From Brachyhypopomus gauderio (Eukaryota; Chordata; Actinopteri; Gymnotiformes; Hypopomidae): 64,000 nucleotides of DNA. The stretch covers positions 13,503,410 through 13,567,409 of the forward strand of contig NC_135212.1 of the NCBI RefSeq assembly GCF_052324685.1. The letters run 5' to 3'. The notes below the pieces were generated by a model. That model ran no database searches and was not told where the DNA came from. It saw only the letters and a program-made list of their open reading frames with translations. The translations under genes were made by a program, and so were the position numbers. This document shows, piece by piece, positions 23,397 to 36,903 of the stretch; within the stretch, counting starts at the first letter, position 1, and each line of letters starts with the position of its first letter.

Positions 23397-26300
23397 ATAT
23401 GTATTCATGCATGTATGTTGTCATGTTTGTTCAGTCTGACACTCACCTCAATGTCATCCATCAACTCTTTCTTCCTGCGACGTATGTTTGACAGCTCTTC
23501 CCGCTCTTCTAGGGACAGGTCCTCGGGTACTAGAAAAGACCATGCAGGTGGAGACATCTGTGACTGAGGATTCTGCTTGTCAAAACCCAGACCCTGTTTA
23601 TCTGTTCACCTACAGGAGTCATCAGCTTGGCACTTTAACTCATCAGACAAAAGGCCAAAGATTTCGCCCCCTCTCCTATTTCTAGCTGTGGGCATAATTT
23701 CTTAAAACTGTCCTATAAATTGAACATTCATTCATTCATTCATTCTTGGTGGCACTTAGAGGAGGACAGGAGAGAAGGCTGTCCAAAAATATCAACAACC
23801 AAAATCCTGTAAATCTCATCCAGCAGAATAAATAGAATATAATAGAATAGAATAGAATAGAATAGGAACAGCCTTTATTGTCCCACAGGTGTTCCAGGAC
23901 GCCTCTTTACTCGACAGACACTGACTAACTGCCAGGACCTTTTTGAAGCACAGGAATTTGGGCACATGCTACATGTGAAGCACTGTGAATGAGGGGTGAC
24001 GTCTCTCTTGAATAAGCCTTCCATCTGCATCTGTAATAGTTCAATATATCATAAATATACGATCATATATCATATACTGTATATGCACTGGTGCTCACTC
24101 CACCAGCCTCTTCTTGTTCTTTATTTTAGTTGAAGCCCCAACTAAACCACTTCCCAATCACCACCCCCTACCCCAACTAAACCACTCCTTAATCATCCCC
24201 TACCCCAACTAAACCACTCCCCAATCACCACCCCCTACCCCAACTAAACCACTCCCCAATCACCACCCCCTACCCCAACTAAACCACTCCTTAATCATCC
24301 CCTACCCCAACTAAACCACTCCTTAATCATCCCCTACCCCAACAAAACACTCCCCAATCACCACCCCTACCCCAAATAAACCACTCCCCAATCACCACCC
24401 CCTACCCCAACTAAACCACTCCCCAATCATCATCCTCTAACCAAATCATCATTTCCTCCCATAGCCAAACCACTCCCCAATCATCACCGTTTACTCATAC
24501 AAAGGAGCATTACATTAGGCAAAACATGGTGACAGAGATTCAAACCATTAATTCCAACAGCCATGCTGCTGAGCTCTGTACAGATGATCAGGCATGCAAC
24601 CCTGCAAGGCTCCCAAAGCCAAACCACAGACCACTTTACAAGCTCGGTGCAACTTTGGGGAAGGGAACAGCTACACATAAAGCATCAATTGTGAAGTGGT
24701 TCCGCCTCCGCAGGCGACCTATGGCCAGCAGGCCGAGCAAAGAGCCAGGCCTCCTACGTCACCACGTCCACCACCTCCTACGCCACCGCCTACACCACTG
24801 AAGAATGACATGAGTGTCAAACAGTTGGGCCACTGAGCTCACTGACATGCCCTGTTTTTGCATGTAGCCCAGGGAAATGGGAAATGGAAGGAATCAGCCC
24901 AGGGAGAGTGGGGTTGAGGTATAGTGGGTGTGGGGAGAGTGGCGTTGAGGTATAGTGGGTGCGGGGAGAGTGGGTTTGAGGTATAGTGGGTGTGGGGAGA
25001 GTGGGGTTGAGGTATAGTGGGTGCGGGGAGAGTAGGGTTGAGGTATAGTGGGTGCGGGGAGAGTGGGGTTGAGGTATAGTGGGTGTGGGGAGAGTGGGGT
25101 TGAGGTATGGTGGGTGTGGGGAGAGTGGGGTTGAGGTATAGTGGGTGTGGGGAGAGTGGGGTTGAGGTATAGTGGGGCCGGGGAGAGTGGGGTTGAGGTA
25201 TAGTGGGTGTGGGGAGAGTGGGGTTGAGGTATAATGGGGCCGGGGAGAGTGGGGTTGAGGTATAGTGGGGCCAGGGAGAGTGGGGTTGAGGTATAGTGGG
25301 TGTGGTGAGAGTGGGGTTGAGGTATAGTGGGTGTGGTGAGAGTGGGGTTGAGGTATAGTGGGTGTGGGGAGAGTGGGGTTGAGGTATAGTGGGTGTGGGG
25401 AGAGTGGGGTTGAGGTATAGTGGGTGCGGGGAGAGTGGGGTTGAGGTATAGTGGGTGTGGGGAGAGTGGGGTTGAGGTATAGTGGGTGTGGGGAGAGTGG
25501 GGTTGAGGTATAATGGGGCCGGGGAGAGTGGGGTTGAGGTATAGTGGGGCCAGGGAGAGTGGGGTTGAGGTATAGTGGGTGTGGTGAGAGTGGGGTTGAG
25601 GTATAGTGGGTGTGGGGAGAGTGGGGTTGAGGTATAGTGGGTGTGGGGAGAGTGGGGTTGAGGTATAGTGGGTGCGGGGAGAGTGGGGTTGAGGTATAGT
25701 GGGTGTGGGGAGAGTGGGGTTGAGGTATAGTGGGTGCGGGGAGAGTGGGGTTGAGGTATAATGGGGCCGGGGAGAGTGGGGTTGAGGTATAGTGGGGCCA
25801 GGGAGAGTGGGGTTGAGGTATAGTGGGTGTGGTGAGAGTGGGGTTGAGGTATAGTGGGTGTGGTGAGAGTGGGGTTGAGGTATAGTGGGTGTGGGGAGAG
25901 TGGGGTTGAGGTATAGTGGGTGTGGGGAGAGTGGGGTTGAGGTATAGTGGGTGCGGGGAGAGTGGGGTTGAGGTATAGTGGGTGTGGGGAGACTGGGGTT
26001 GAGGTATAGTGGGTGTGGGGAGAGTGGGGTTGAGGTATAATGGGGCAGGGGAGAGTGGGGTTGAGGTATAGTGGGGCCAGGGAGAGTGGGGTTGAGGTAT
26101 AGTGGGTGTGGTGAGAGTGGGGTTGAGGTATAGTGGGTGTGGGGAGAGTGGGGTTGAGGTATAGTGGGTGTGGGGAGAGTGGGGTTGAGGTATAGTGGGT
26201 GTGGGGAGAGTGGGGTTGAGGTATAGTGGGTGTGGGGAGAGTGGGGTTGAGGTATAGTGGGTGCGGGGAGAGTGGGGTTGAGGTATAGTGGGTGTGGGGA

Positions 26301-29300
26301 GAGTGGGGTTGAGGTATAGTGGGTGCGGGGAGAGTGGGGTTGAGGTATAGTGGGTGTGGGGAGAGTGGGGTTGAGGTATAGTGGGTGCGGGGAGAGTGGC
26401 GTTGAGGTATAGTGGGTGCGGGGAGAGTGGGGTTGAGGTATAGTGGGTGTGGGGAGAGTGGGGTTGAGGTATAGTGGGTGCGGGGAGAGTAGGGTTGAGG
26501 TATAGTGGGTGCGGGGAGAGTGGGGTTGAGGTATAGTGGGTGTGGGGAGAGTGGGGTTGAGGTATGGTGGGTGTGGGGAGAGTGGGGTTGAGGTATAGTG
26601 GGTGTGGGGAGAGTGGGGTTGAGGTATAGTGGGGCCGGGGAGAGTGGGGTTGAGGTATAGTGGGTGTGGGGAGAGTGGGGTTGAGGTATAATGGGGCCGG
26701 GGAGAGTGGGGTTGAGGTATAGTGGGGCCAGGGAGAGTGGGGTTGAGGTATAGTGGGTGTGGTGAGAGTGGGGTTGAGGTATAGTGGGTGTGGTGAGAGT
26801 GGGGTTGAGGTATAGTGGGTGTGGGGAGAGTGGGGTTGAGGTATAGTGGGTGTGGGGAGAGTGGGGTTGAGGTATAGTGGGTGCGGGGAGAGTGGGGTTG
26901 AGGTATAGTGGGTGTGGGGAGAGTGGGGTTGAGGTATAGTGGGTGTGGGGAGAGTGGGGTTGAGGTATAGTGGGGCCGGGGAGAGTTGGGTTGAGGTATA
27001 GTGGGGCCAGGGAGAGTGGGGTTGAGGTATAGTGGGTGTGGTGAGAGTGGGGTTGAGGTATAGTGGGTGTGGGGAGAGTGGGGTTGAGGTATAGTGGGTG
27101 TGGGGAGAGTGGGGTTGAGGTATAGTGGGTGCGGGGAGAGTGGGGTTGAGGTATAATGGGGCCGGGGAGAGTGGGGTTGAGGTATAGTGGGGCCAGGGAG
27201 AGTGGGGTTGAGGTATAGTGGGTGTGGTGAGAGTGGGGTTGAGGTATAGTGGGTGTGGTGAGAGTGGGGTTGAGGTATAGTGGGTGTGGGGAGAGTGGGG
27301 TTGAGGTATAGTGGGTGTGGGGAGAGTGGGGTTGAGGTATAGTGGGTGCGGGGAGAGTGGGGTTGAGGTATAGTGGGTGTGGGGAGAGTGGGGTTGAGGT
27401 ATAGTGGGTGTGGGGAGAGTGGGGTTGAGGTATAATGGGGCCGGGGAGAGTGGGGTTGAGGTATAGTGGGGCCAGGGAGAGTGGGGTTGAGGTATAGTGG
27501 GTGTGGTGAGAGTGGGGTTGAGGTATAGTGGGTGTGGGGAGAGTGGGGTTGAGGTATAGTGGGTGTGGGGAGAGTGGGGTTGAGGTATAGTGGGTGCGGG
27601 GAGAGTGGGGTTGAGGTATAGTGGGTGTGGGGAGAGTGGGGTTGAGGTATAGTGGGTGCGGGGAGAGTGGGGTTGAGGTATAGTGGGTGCGGGGAGAGTG
27701 GGGTTGAGGTATAGTGGGTGTGGGGAGAGTGGGGTTGAGGTATAGTGGGTGCGGGGAGAGTAGGGTTGAGGTATAGTGGGAGTGGGGAGAGTTGGGTTGA
27801 GGTATAGTGGGTGTGGGGAGAGTGGGGTTGAGGTATAGTGGGGCCGGGGAGAGTGGGGTTGAGGTATAGTGGGTGCGGGGAGAGTGGGGTTGAGGTATAG
27901 TGGGTGTGGGGAGAGTGGGGTTGAGGTATAGTGGGTGTGGGGAGAGTGGGGTTGAGGTATAGTAGGTGCGGGGAGAGTGGGGTTGAGGTATAGTGGGTGT
28001 GGGGAGAGTGGGGTTGAGGTATAGTGGGTGTGGGGAGAGTGGGGTTGAGGTATAGTGGGGCCGGGGAGAGTTGGGTTGAGGTATAGTGGGTGTGGGGAGA
28101 GTGGCGTTGAGGTATAGTGGGTGTGGGGAGAGTGGGGTTGAGGTATAGTGGGTGTGGGGAGAGTGGGGTTGAGGTATAGCGGGTGTGGGGAGAGTGGGGT
28201 TGAGGTATAGTGGGGCCGGGGAGAGTGGGGTTGAGGTATAGTGGGGCCGGGGAGAGTTGGGTTGAGGTATAGTGGGTGTGGGGAGAGTGGGGTTGAGGTA
28301 TAGTGGGTGTGGGGAGAGTGGGGTTGAGGTATAGTGGGTGTGGGGAGAGTGGGGTTGAGGTATAGCGGGTGTGGGGAGAGTGGGGTTGAGGTATAGTGGG
28401 GCCGGGGAGAGTGGGGTTGAGGTATAGTGGGGCCGGGGAGAGTTGGGTTGAGGTATAGTGGGTGTGGGGAGAGTGGGGTTGAGGTATAGTGGGTGTGGGG
28501 AGAGTGGGGTTGAGGTATAGTGGGTGTGGGGAAAGTGGGGTTGAGGTATAGTGGGGAGAGTGGGGCAAAGAGGTAGTTGGAGTGGGGTGTGAATCAGTCA
28601 TGGTCCTGGCACTGACTTATTGCACCACAAAGGCTGTGTGATGACATTACATCAACATTACCCCACTCCCAGGCCCCCGTATGCACCTGAGAGCAGGTGG
28701 CCAATAACTGTTCAAGGAGAGCTGCTCAGTTCTTCACTGGCCATTTTGCCCAGTGCGTGAATCTAAGAGCACAGGGGCAACTGCTGACACAGTAACAGGC
28801 AGCACACAATACAGGCACAGTGCATCTCAAGCTAAATATAAAAAACAGAAGCAGACCCTTCTAGATCGTATTACTCTTGGCTTTCCAGTAAAACCAGATT
28901 GTTCACACCCAAAAGATCTTGACCAAGGATGTAACTCTTAACATAGACTACAGAATCAGCGTTATGAGCTCTGTGGGCCGAGAAACTCTGAACTGTGAAC
29001 CATGTCATGTTACTGATAAACCTGTTTAAAGCTTGAATAATGGAGTGAGTCTCACGCAAGTGTAGTTTTGTAAATCCAAGCACAGGCAGCAGATACGTCC
29101 ATACAGTCTGTACTTCTATACAGGGTTCAAATCAGAAGGAAAGAGCTGCAGATTAGTGTCCTCAGAAGAGATACAAACAAACAACCGAAGACCTGGAGAT
29201 GGATATCTTTAGACCAACCAAGACTGCTTCAGAACAATGGAGCGGATGTCTTCTCTCTGCTGATTACCACTGCTGTCCCAGTAACAATGACAACCAAACT

Positions 29301-32300
29301 AAGCAGGGAGTGCTGGGCTGAGCTTCACTCATGCAACACTCTGATACCCCCCAACCAAGCTGCACCAGATCCATGGCAGTTCTGTAACACCACATCATAA
29401 ATTCTTCTCCAGCTTCCATAGGAAGCGCCATGCTACAAGGTCTCATGGCTGTGTATTGGTCAGGTGTTAGCTTAGGTGTCGCTTTCGGTTCCAAACTCTC
29501 ATTTGACACACACATGTGTGATGTCACTCATGCTGCATTTTTCCATTTATGCAATATTGACAATATTTTCTTTCATTATCAGATGCAGAGGAACTGGTCC
29601 ACACTTTTGTCTCATCAAGACTACTGTAACAGTCTTTTAATTGAATGCTCTAAAAAGTCCCTAAAGAAACTCCAACTCGTACAGAATGCTGCAGCGTCTT
29701 AACTATAGGGCTAGAAAACTCGATCACATCAGTTCTACTCTCTTGGCGTTGCACTGGATCCTGGTAAAATCGAATTGATTTTAAAATTCTTCTGTTGACC
29801 TATAAAGCGTTAAATGGTCTTGCCCCGTAATATCTGAGTGAACTCACTGCACACCATAATCCATCTTGCCTGCTATGCTCTCAAAATGCAGGATTTCTCT
29901 TAGTTCCTAAAATTAGCAAGACTACAGCCGGAGGCAGAGCTTTCTCCTTTAAAGCCCCTCAGTTATGGATCAGTCTTCCAGCTCCAGTCCGAAATTCTAT
30001 CGCAGCTCCAATCTTGCAGTCTAGACTTAAGACTCACCTATTTAATCAAGCCTTCAGTTAATATTCTACATATGAAAGTGTGGAGCTCGGGGGGCCCCAG
30101 TCATTGAGTCTTCTGGTAATCTGAGATGTTGATTCTGTCATCCAGCCATGTCATGCATTCAATCTAGTTTGCGACAATGATTTGGGTGGAAAGCAACATC
30201 TCAGTGACCCACATGACTGCATAGCAGCCCTGTCTTCCTGAGTATGTTCTCTTGACCACACGTGATTCATACCTTCCTGACAAAAGGCACCTGTCTGACC
30301 ATAAGCTCCTGCACCTATTGCTACAACGTCGACTCAGAGGGCATAGTTTGCATACCTATGATAACCAGACTGTCAGGTACAGCCAGTCTGTTTATCTCAG
30401 ATCTAGGTAAATGTCAGTGACAAGTAAAAGCCACATTTTGACCAAAAAGCCAGTATGTTACAGATCTTTAAACTTTACACATCAAAACTAGACCAATGTA
30501 TATGGCATACAAAACAAAACAGAAGAATTATATAGATGACATACAAAAAAAAAAAAAACACATAGTGTTACGTAGCATTTACTTTCATACTACATTTATA
30601 AGAGCTCCTTAACATACTGGTTCTTAATACTGAAAACATTTATCTATCATTCGATGTCAAAACGTTATATGTGTGAAAGGAAATTTATATACAATATATG
30701 ATTCTGTATGTAAAAGGGACTAAAAGATGTTAAAGGAATCAACAGTCCTAATGAGTCCATATGATATTTTCAGATGTTATAGTAATCAACAGTCCTGATG
30801 ACTGTATGTGACATTTACAGCACCAGCTGTTTGGGTTCTCCTTGGCTATTTAGAGGCCACCACCTATTACACCACCGCAGTTCTGCTACGGCTGGTGTAA
30901 ACCCCAGACCGCCCCATCACTTGCTTGTCCTGTCTCACGCTCTGCACTTACATTCAGGTTCGCTCAGTCACTTACGGACGGTTTTGCTTCCTTGGTCTCC
31001 AGCCTGATAACCGGTACTTCTAGACTTAGGATTGCTGATGCAAAAGTGGGGCAGCATGCCATGTGCCAAACGTCTGAGAGCTGGCCCGCCACCACGGACA
31101 CAGCAGGGAGTGGCTGCATGTTTGTTAGAACGATGGTGGAGCTCAAACCGAAAAAAGACCTTTCATGCAATGTGGACAGGATGCTGTGGACAGGACGATG
31201 TGGACAGGACGATGTGGACAGGACGATGTGCTTGCTGCCGCGCTATGAAGAAAACCTGTGCAGTTCATTACTCTGTTAAAGTCATCTGGAAAAAATAGTT
31301 TTCTTTTGCACAAACAGAAAAAAAAAACGTTTTGAAGGGCAATCAGAAGGTTTCAGTCTTAACAGCTGCCACTGCAAATAACTCATTCACTCGGAGCCCT
31401 AGACATTTTCTCTGGAAATGTGATTTTATAGCTTCAATAACAAATTTCCCAAATACCATTTGTTTGCCAGTTTTCCAGTCATGCTTAATAATATAAGAGT
31501 ATTTCATCCTCCGTTTTTTCTAGCGATGGCATACATTTTAGCTTTCTAGCACTAGGCCGAGCAAAATGATTAGATATATTCTAGGACATTTCTTCATCTT
31601 TTACTCTCTGTTGCTGCAATACTCAACTCAATGTCCCCTGTTTATCTACATAGCCCATCTCTGTGTTTATCTACATAGTGCATCTCTGTGTTTCAGACTA
31701 GCACAATTCTGAAAAAAGCACAACATTAAGAATGAGAGCTTCCTCTTGTCTTCATCTCTCCCTGCTCTAATATTAGTGAATCATTTGTCATGCTCCCTTG
31801 TAACAAATGAGATTAGCAGGTTCTTAGCATGTCTTGTGCTTCCTTGACAGAGGGCTTGTACCTCCTGTTGACTTCCCTCTCGCTCAAATGGTGGTACCAC
31901 TAACTGACCTAATACCTGCTGTTATTAGGGTTCCTCACTGCTTGGATCACTACGGTGTGTTCTGCTGATTCCTGTGTTTTAACCCTCAGTGTGACTAATA
32001 TCACGGCACACCACCCGCATATGTTGGAACTTTTGTATGAGGGCGAGAGAGTCAACACACCACTGTCTCATTAAGCACGCCATTTTCACTCTCAACATGG
32101 CATAATGTGACTAAATACACCTTCTTGGGGTGAACCTGCAGTTGTCATTCTAAAGACTCAGTTCTCTGCGGTGAACAGACGGTAAACCAACCAGAGAATG
32201 TGTTCATGAGGAACAGAGCAGAGCTTCAGTGTGCCAGACCCTAGGCCCAGCTCCAGGGGATGAACGGCAGTCTACAGGACCTGCAAGAACTAGGGTTAGA

Positions 32301-32594
32301 ATTAGGACTAGGGTTAGGGTTAGGACTAGGGTTGGGGCTAGGGCTAGGGTTAGGGCTAACCCTAACCCTACTCAGCTGAAGGAACATTTAAAGAGCTCTT
32401 CTGTTTGCTCCCCTATCGTCCATCGAGTCCCACTCAGGAAATGAGTTCAGTGTATGATTCCAGCCGTCTGATAGAGCGGCATGTGTGAGGAAACAGGGCT
32501 GTTTATACTGGACCTGGTTGGCCAGACATCACATCTGGAAATGAAAGGGGGGGGGGGGGGGGGGGGGCTTTACTCCTGCTCTTACTCTACTTAC

Positions 32595-32654
<60 letters not shown>

Positions 32655-35600
32655 CAGTACCAGGGTTCAGCTGTGACTGCTTTGTTATAGCACTAACGTG
32701 GGCGATGCAAGTTGAACATCCGGTCCCATTTCTCTTTATTTCACAAGATATTGTTTTATTTATTTTAATTACTTGCCAGAAATGAGCCTGAGTCTTTAGA
32801 TTCAGTGCTAAGTTGCTCTTCCAGCTGTGAGGGCTTATGGGATGCTGTGAGCACCGTGAATGGAAGTGTTGTGGAGGCTGGCTTCCTACATCAGACTGAG
32901 TTATTACTGCCATGAATCTCATCACTTCCGTTCTGTAGATTAAATGGTACAAAATCTGCCCCATCGTTTCAGCTCTGTGAGCCTGTCCCTATTAAGCCAG
33001 GTAGCGCTAGGCATTAGTAACACAAAGGTCATAGGTTCAAGTCCCAGGGAGTTTGTGCACACGCTGTCACACTGACAAATATGTAAGTTGCTCTGGGTGA
33101 GTTTGTTTGCCAAATGCTGAACATATAAATGCCTGACCAAGTGTGGAGCTTGTTGATCCCTTACTGAATCATAACATAATATACTTAGTTATTTCATATG
33201 CAAGCCGAAGGGACATGCGGTACTGAAAAAAATATTCACAGTCGGGCATTCAGTGAATATGGTGGCTTTAGAGAAAAACAAGGGTAATAGCTTTTAGGTG
33301 AACACCGTTATAACTATACAAATGAAAAAGAAAGCAGACATGAGACAGGCTGCAACAATAGTGTTTCTGGGAACTACATTATGAAATAGCAGCAGGTGGT
33401 GAGGTCATGCAGGCACGGTGTTTTCCTGTTTTAAACGAATGATCCGTAATCTCAGTTTATCCTGCAGGCAAGCACCACAGAGCCCATGCGCTTCCATATC
33501 CATGTACATTATGGGAGATTATGGGATCTTAATGCATGAGAGGCCTCTCAAACATTATGGAGAATGTATGGTGAAGTTTGAGAAAAATTGAAGGTGTAGT
33601 CACATTATGCCATGTTGAGAGTGAGAATGGGGTGTTTAATGAGACAATGGTGTGTTGACTACTCTACTCTGTAACTTTGCTTAAATTATCCATTACAGAA
33701 CTGGTGGTGTTTTAAAGCTGCCAGAACTGAGTTTTGCTTTACTTTGTACCATAATATTTAAAATTATGTGGCCAATCCCCTTTTCATTGCATTACCAGTA
33801 CTATTACAACAAGAACAGGGAGGGGCTTCGGTTTTCTCTCCAGCCAAACACTTACACTTACGGCATTTGGCAGACGCCCTTATCCAGAGCGACTTACTTA
33901 TCCACTTACTTTACTTACTTATACAAGTGAGCAATTGAGGGTTAAGGGCCTTGCTCAGGGGCACCTCAGTCATGGCCTCAGGTCTGGGAATTGAACCCAC
34001 GACCCTCCCGTCACAAGACCAGTTCCCTAACCACCAGACCATGACTGCCCGATGGCAGACTCATCTGAGGGGTAAGAAGTGAGGCGAATGTTCAGACTGC
34101 TGTAGGTCAACCAACCCTCATCACGTGGTGGATCACGGTGTGCTTTTGTATAAGCAATCAAAGGCTGTTTCATTCCCTCTGACCCCAAAGAGACCAAGTA
34201 ACAGTGTGTCTGTGAGGTTTACCCGGTTACATGTGGACCAGTGAGCTGTGATGTGGCCCCTGTAGACTTTCACTTCATCAGCAGTCCTCAAATCTCAGAC
34301 CCGGATGGAAGAGATGGATATGACTCATTTCACTCTGTGATTATGTACGGGGTCAGGGCGTCTCACTGCAGCTCTGGTGTCCCTTTTGCTTGTTGGAATA
34401 AACAAGCAACAAGTCCATGATTGTTACACTGCGATTGATCAATGACAGCCAAGATGTTGCCTTTTCAAACTGATTTTGAAAGTAAATGACCCATGGCCAC
34501 CATTTGCACAGGGACCGACCACCAAGCAGTACACCACAAGATTTTAGACTAGCAGTGAACTGCAAACCTCTACAGATAATGTTACTCAATTTTACCTTTG
34601 CAAAACTGTCCCCCTCATTTATCGAGTATTTGTGGTACCCTGCAGTTGACGTGAGGAGATGAAATATGGTGGTGGTGAAGCCCTTCATTAAAGCATGTTT
34701 GCTGAGCCAAGCTAACACCTGCTCTCCTGCCAGGGAAACCCAGAGAGACCTTATCCAGTTATACACTATACGTCCATTATAAGTCCTAAGCAATCACGGT
34801 CTGTGTGAACATTGACACAAATGCACAGCGTCTTGGTCGGGGGACTTGATGAGTTTGTGTGGGCCTGTTTGGGGACAGTGTTAGCTGCACCTGTCTTGAC
34901 ACAGGGCAACAGATCAGACAACAGACTGAGAATGACATCAGCATGCAAAACATGTTCACTGGTACTAGAGCAGAAGGGATGCAGAAGGAAGAACTGAAGG
35001 CCTGAAAATGCAGAGAGAGAGAGAAGAGAAAGAGGATAGACGAAGGGGAGAGAGATAAAGGTGAGAGAGAGGAGAAAGGTGAGAGGGAGAGAGAGAGCAA
35101 GAGGAGGAAGAGAGAATCCCATCTGATATTCCTCCATGATTTCATCTCATCCCACTCAGCAGAGGTGTGAAGCCACATCCCAGCAGCTGTGAGTCCTAAA
35201 CTCTCCCTGTGACTGAGCAGCGTCTCATCCTGGGATGTCCGACAGGAAGAACATGAGATACACACAGCTGCCTTGGGATCCAGCACTAATCTAACCAAAC
35301 TTATGCAATATGCAACAGGACTGCTGCATCCGCTCAACTTCTATTTCACACACACGCACCCACACACACACACACACACAATCACACTCACTCACGCACG
35401 CACACACGCACACACTCATGTACTCATGCACGCACTCACACACATACACTCACACACACATGCACACACACACTCACACAGATATATGCCACTTCATATG
35501 AGGATGCTATGACACATCATATGATGTTAAATGTACAGTACACTATGGAATCATGGAAGTCTGAGGGAAACCAAGAAATGACTGAAGGGTGCTGCATCTG

Positions 35601-36811
35601 AAAAGTATATTGTACACAGAAAGGTCACATCAGTCCCTTAAGGGCCACTGAGCAGGACCCATGATTCATTCATTAACCATTGATTATCATTAATGAAAAA
35701 CCCAGTAATGTCATTTGCATAATGAGTTCATTGCTCATGACCGATCTAATTACAAAACAACAGAAACTACTGTGTACTTTGTATAAAAATGCATCTGGTG
35801 GGCTTTTACTGTAATAGGACATTTATAAATTGGTTAAATTTATTTCAAATGGAAAATTACAGTTGAAATAAAGGCTTATAGTAATTCTAGTTCTCAAAAA
35901 TGCAGCACATGGAATCACTAGATCTGTCACTAGAACACCAGGAAGGAAACAAAACCTGAACTAAACGTTCTTTATTCCAAGTGAATTACTTCTATACCAT
36001 AATTTTGTTTAAGACTCCACGGGTCGGAATGAATTCAGTGTTGTTGGGGAAATAAGGAAGAGAGTGGAGCTGTTTGAAACAGCCTACTACATACTACTAC
36101 AGTCTGCTACATACTATTACAGCTTACTACATACTACTATAGCCTACTACAGCCTACTACATACTACTACAACATACTACACATCACTACATACGTACTA
36201 CTGCACCATACTCTAACTATAGCTTTAAAGCCTGTTAACTAAATTTCCTACCAATGGTTATTGTCAGGATAATTATCATTATTAATTGTAAATATTTCAT
36301 TGTAAATATGTGTATTACTACAGTAAACCGACGAATGCTTATTGGTAGGGACAGACCATATTACAGAGGCGCGTATAACCTGGCCAGACTCTATCGAGGA
36401 TTTGTTTACAGGGAGACACAACACTGCACAAAAGGCATTTGAGTAAGTTAACACAAGCGTTTGTGCTTTAGATCCATGTTCTGAATCAGGGGTGACCCTA
36501 GGATCAGAGCTTTAAGGGTGCTAAAGCTCAACATTAGCTTGCTAGGTAAAAACGTCAGATAGCCACACTCATACCTACCAATGACAACATAATGAGTGAT
36601 CATTGGTTCAGTGCAGCATAAAAAAGACTGCTGTTGAAGTTTGTGATGTTTGTGATGTGCAGAAGATACAGAAACAGTGTGCGTTACTGTATCCACTACA
36701 CCACAGTCATAGTACCATGTGTGTGTGTGTTACTGTATCCACTACACCACAGTCATAGTACCATGTGTGTGTGTGTGTGTTACTGTATCCACTACACCAC
36801 AGTCATAGTAC

Positions 36812-36903
<92 letters not shown>

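Noticed and set aside
24894-28601. 1235-codon open frame on the minus strand
   Set aside because: It consists only of the 31-bp minisatellite, has no splice or domain support, and is open because no phase of the unit contains a stop.
33856-34054. tRNA gene
   Set aside because: Box A/B-like sequences are present, but the unit carries the V-SINE tail and recurs at 6153 and 62192; it is a SINE, not a functional tRNA.
34353-35337. Minus-strand frames of 123-183 codons
   Set aside because: They run across a purine-rich tract that is stop-poor; composition-driven, with no domain or splice logic.
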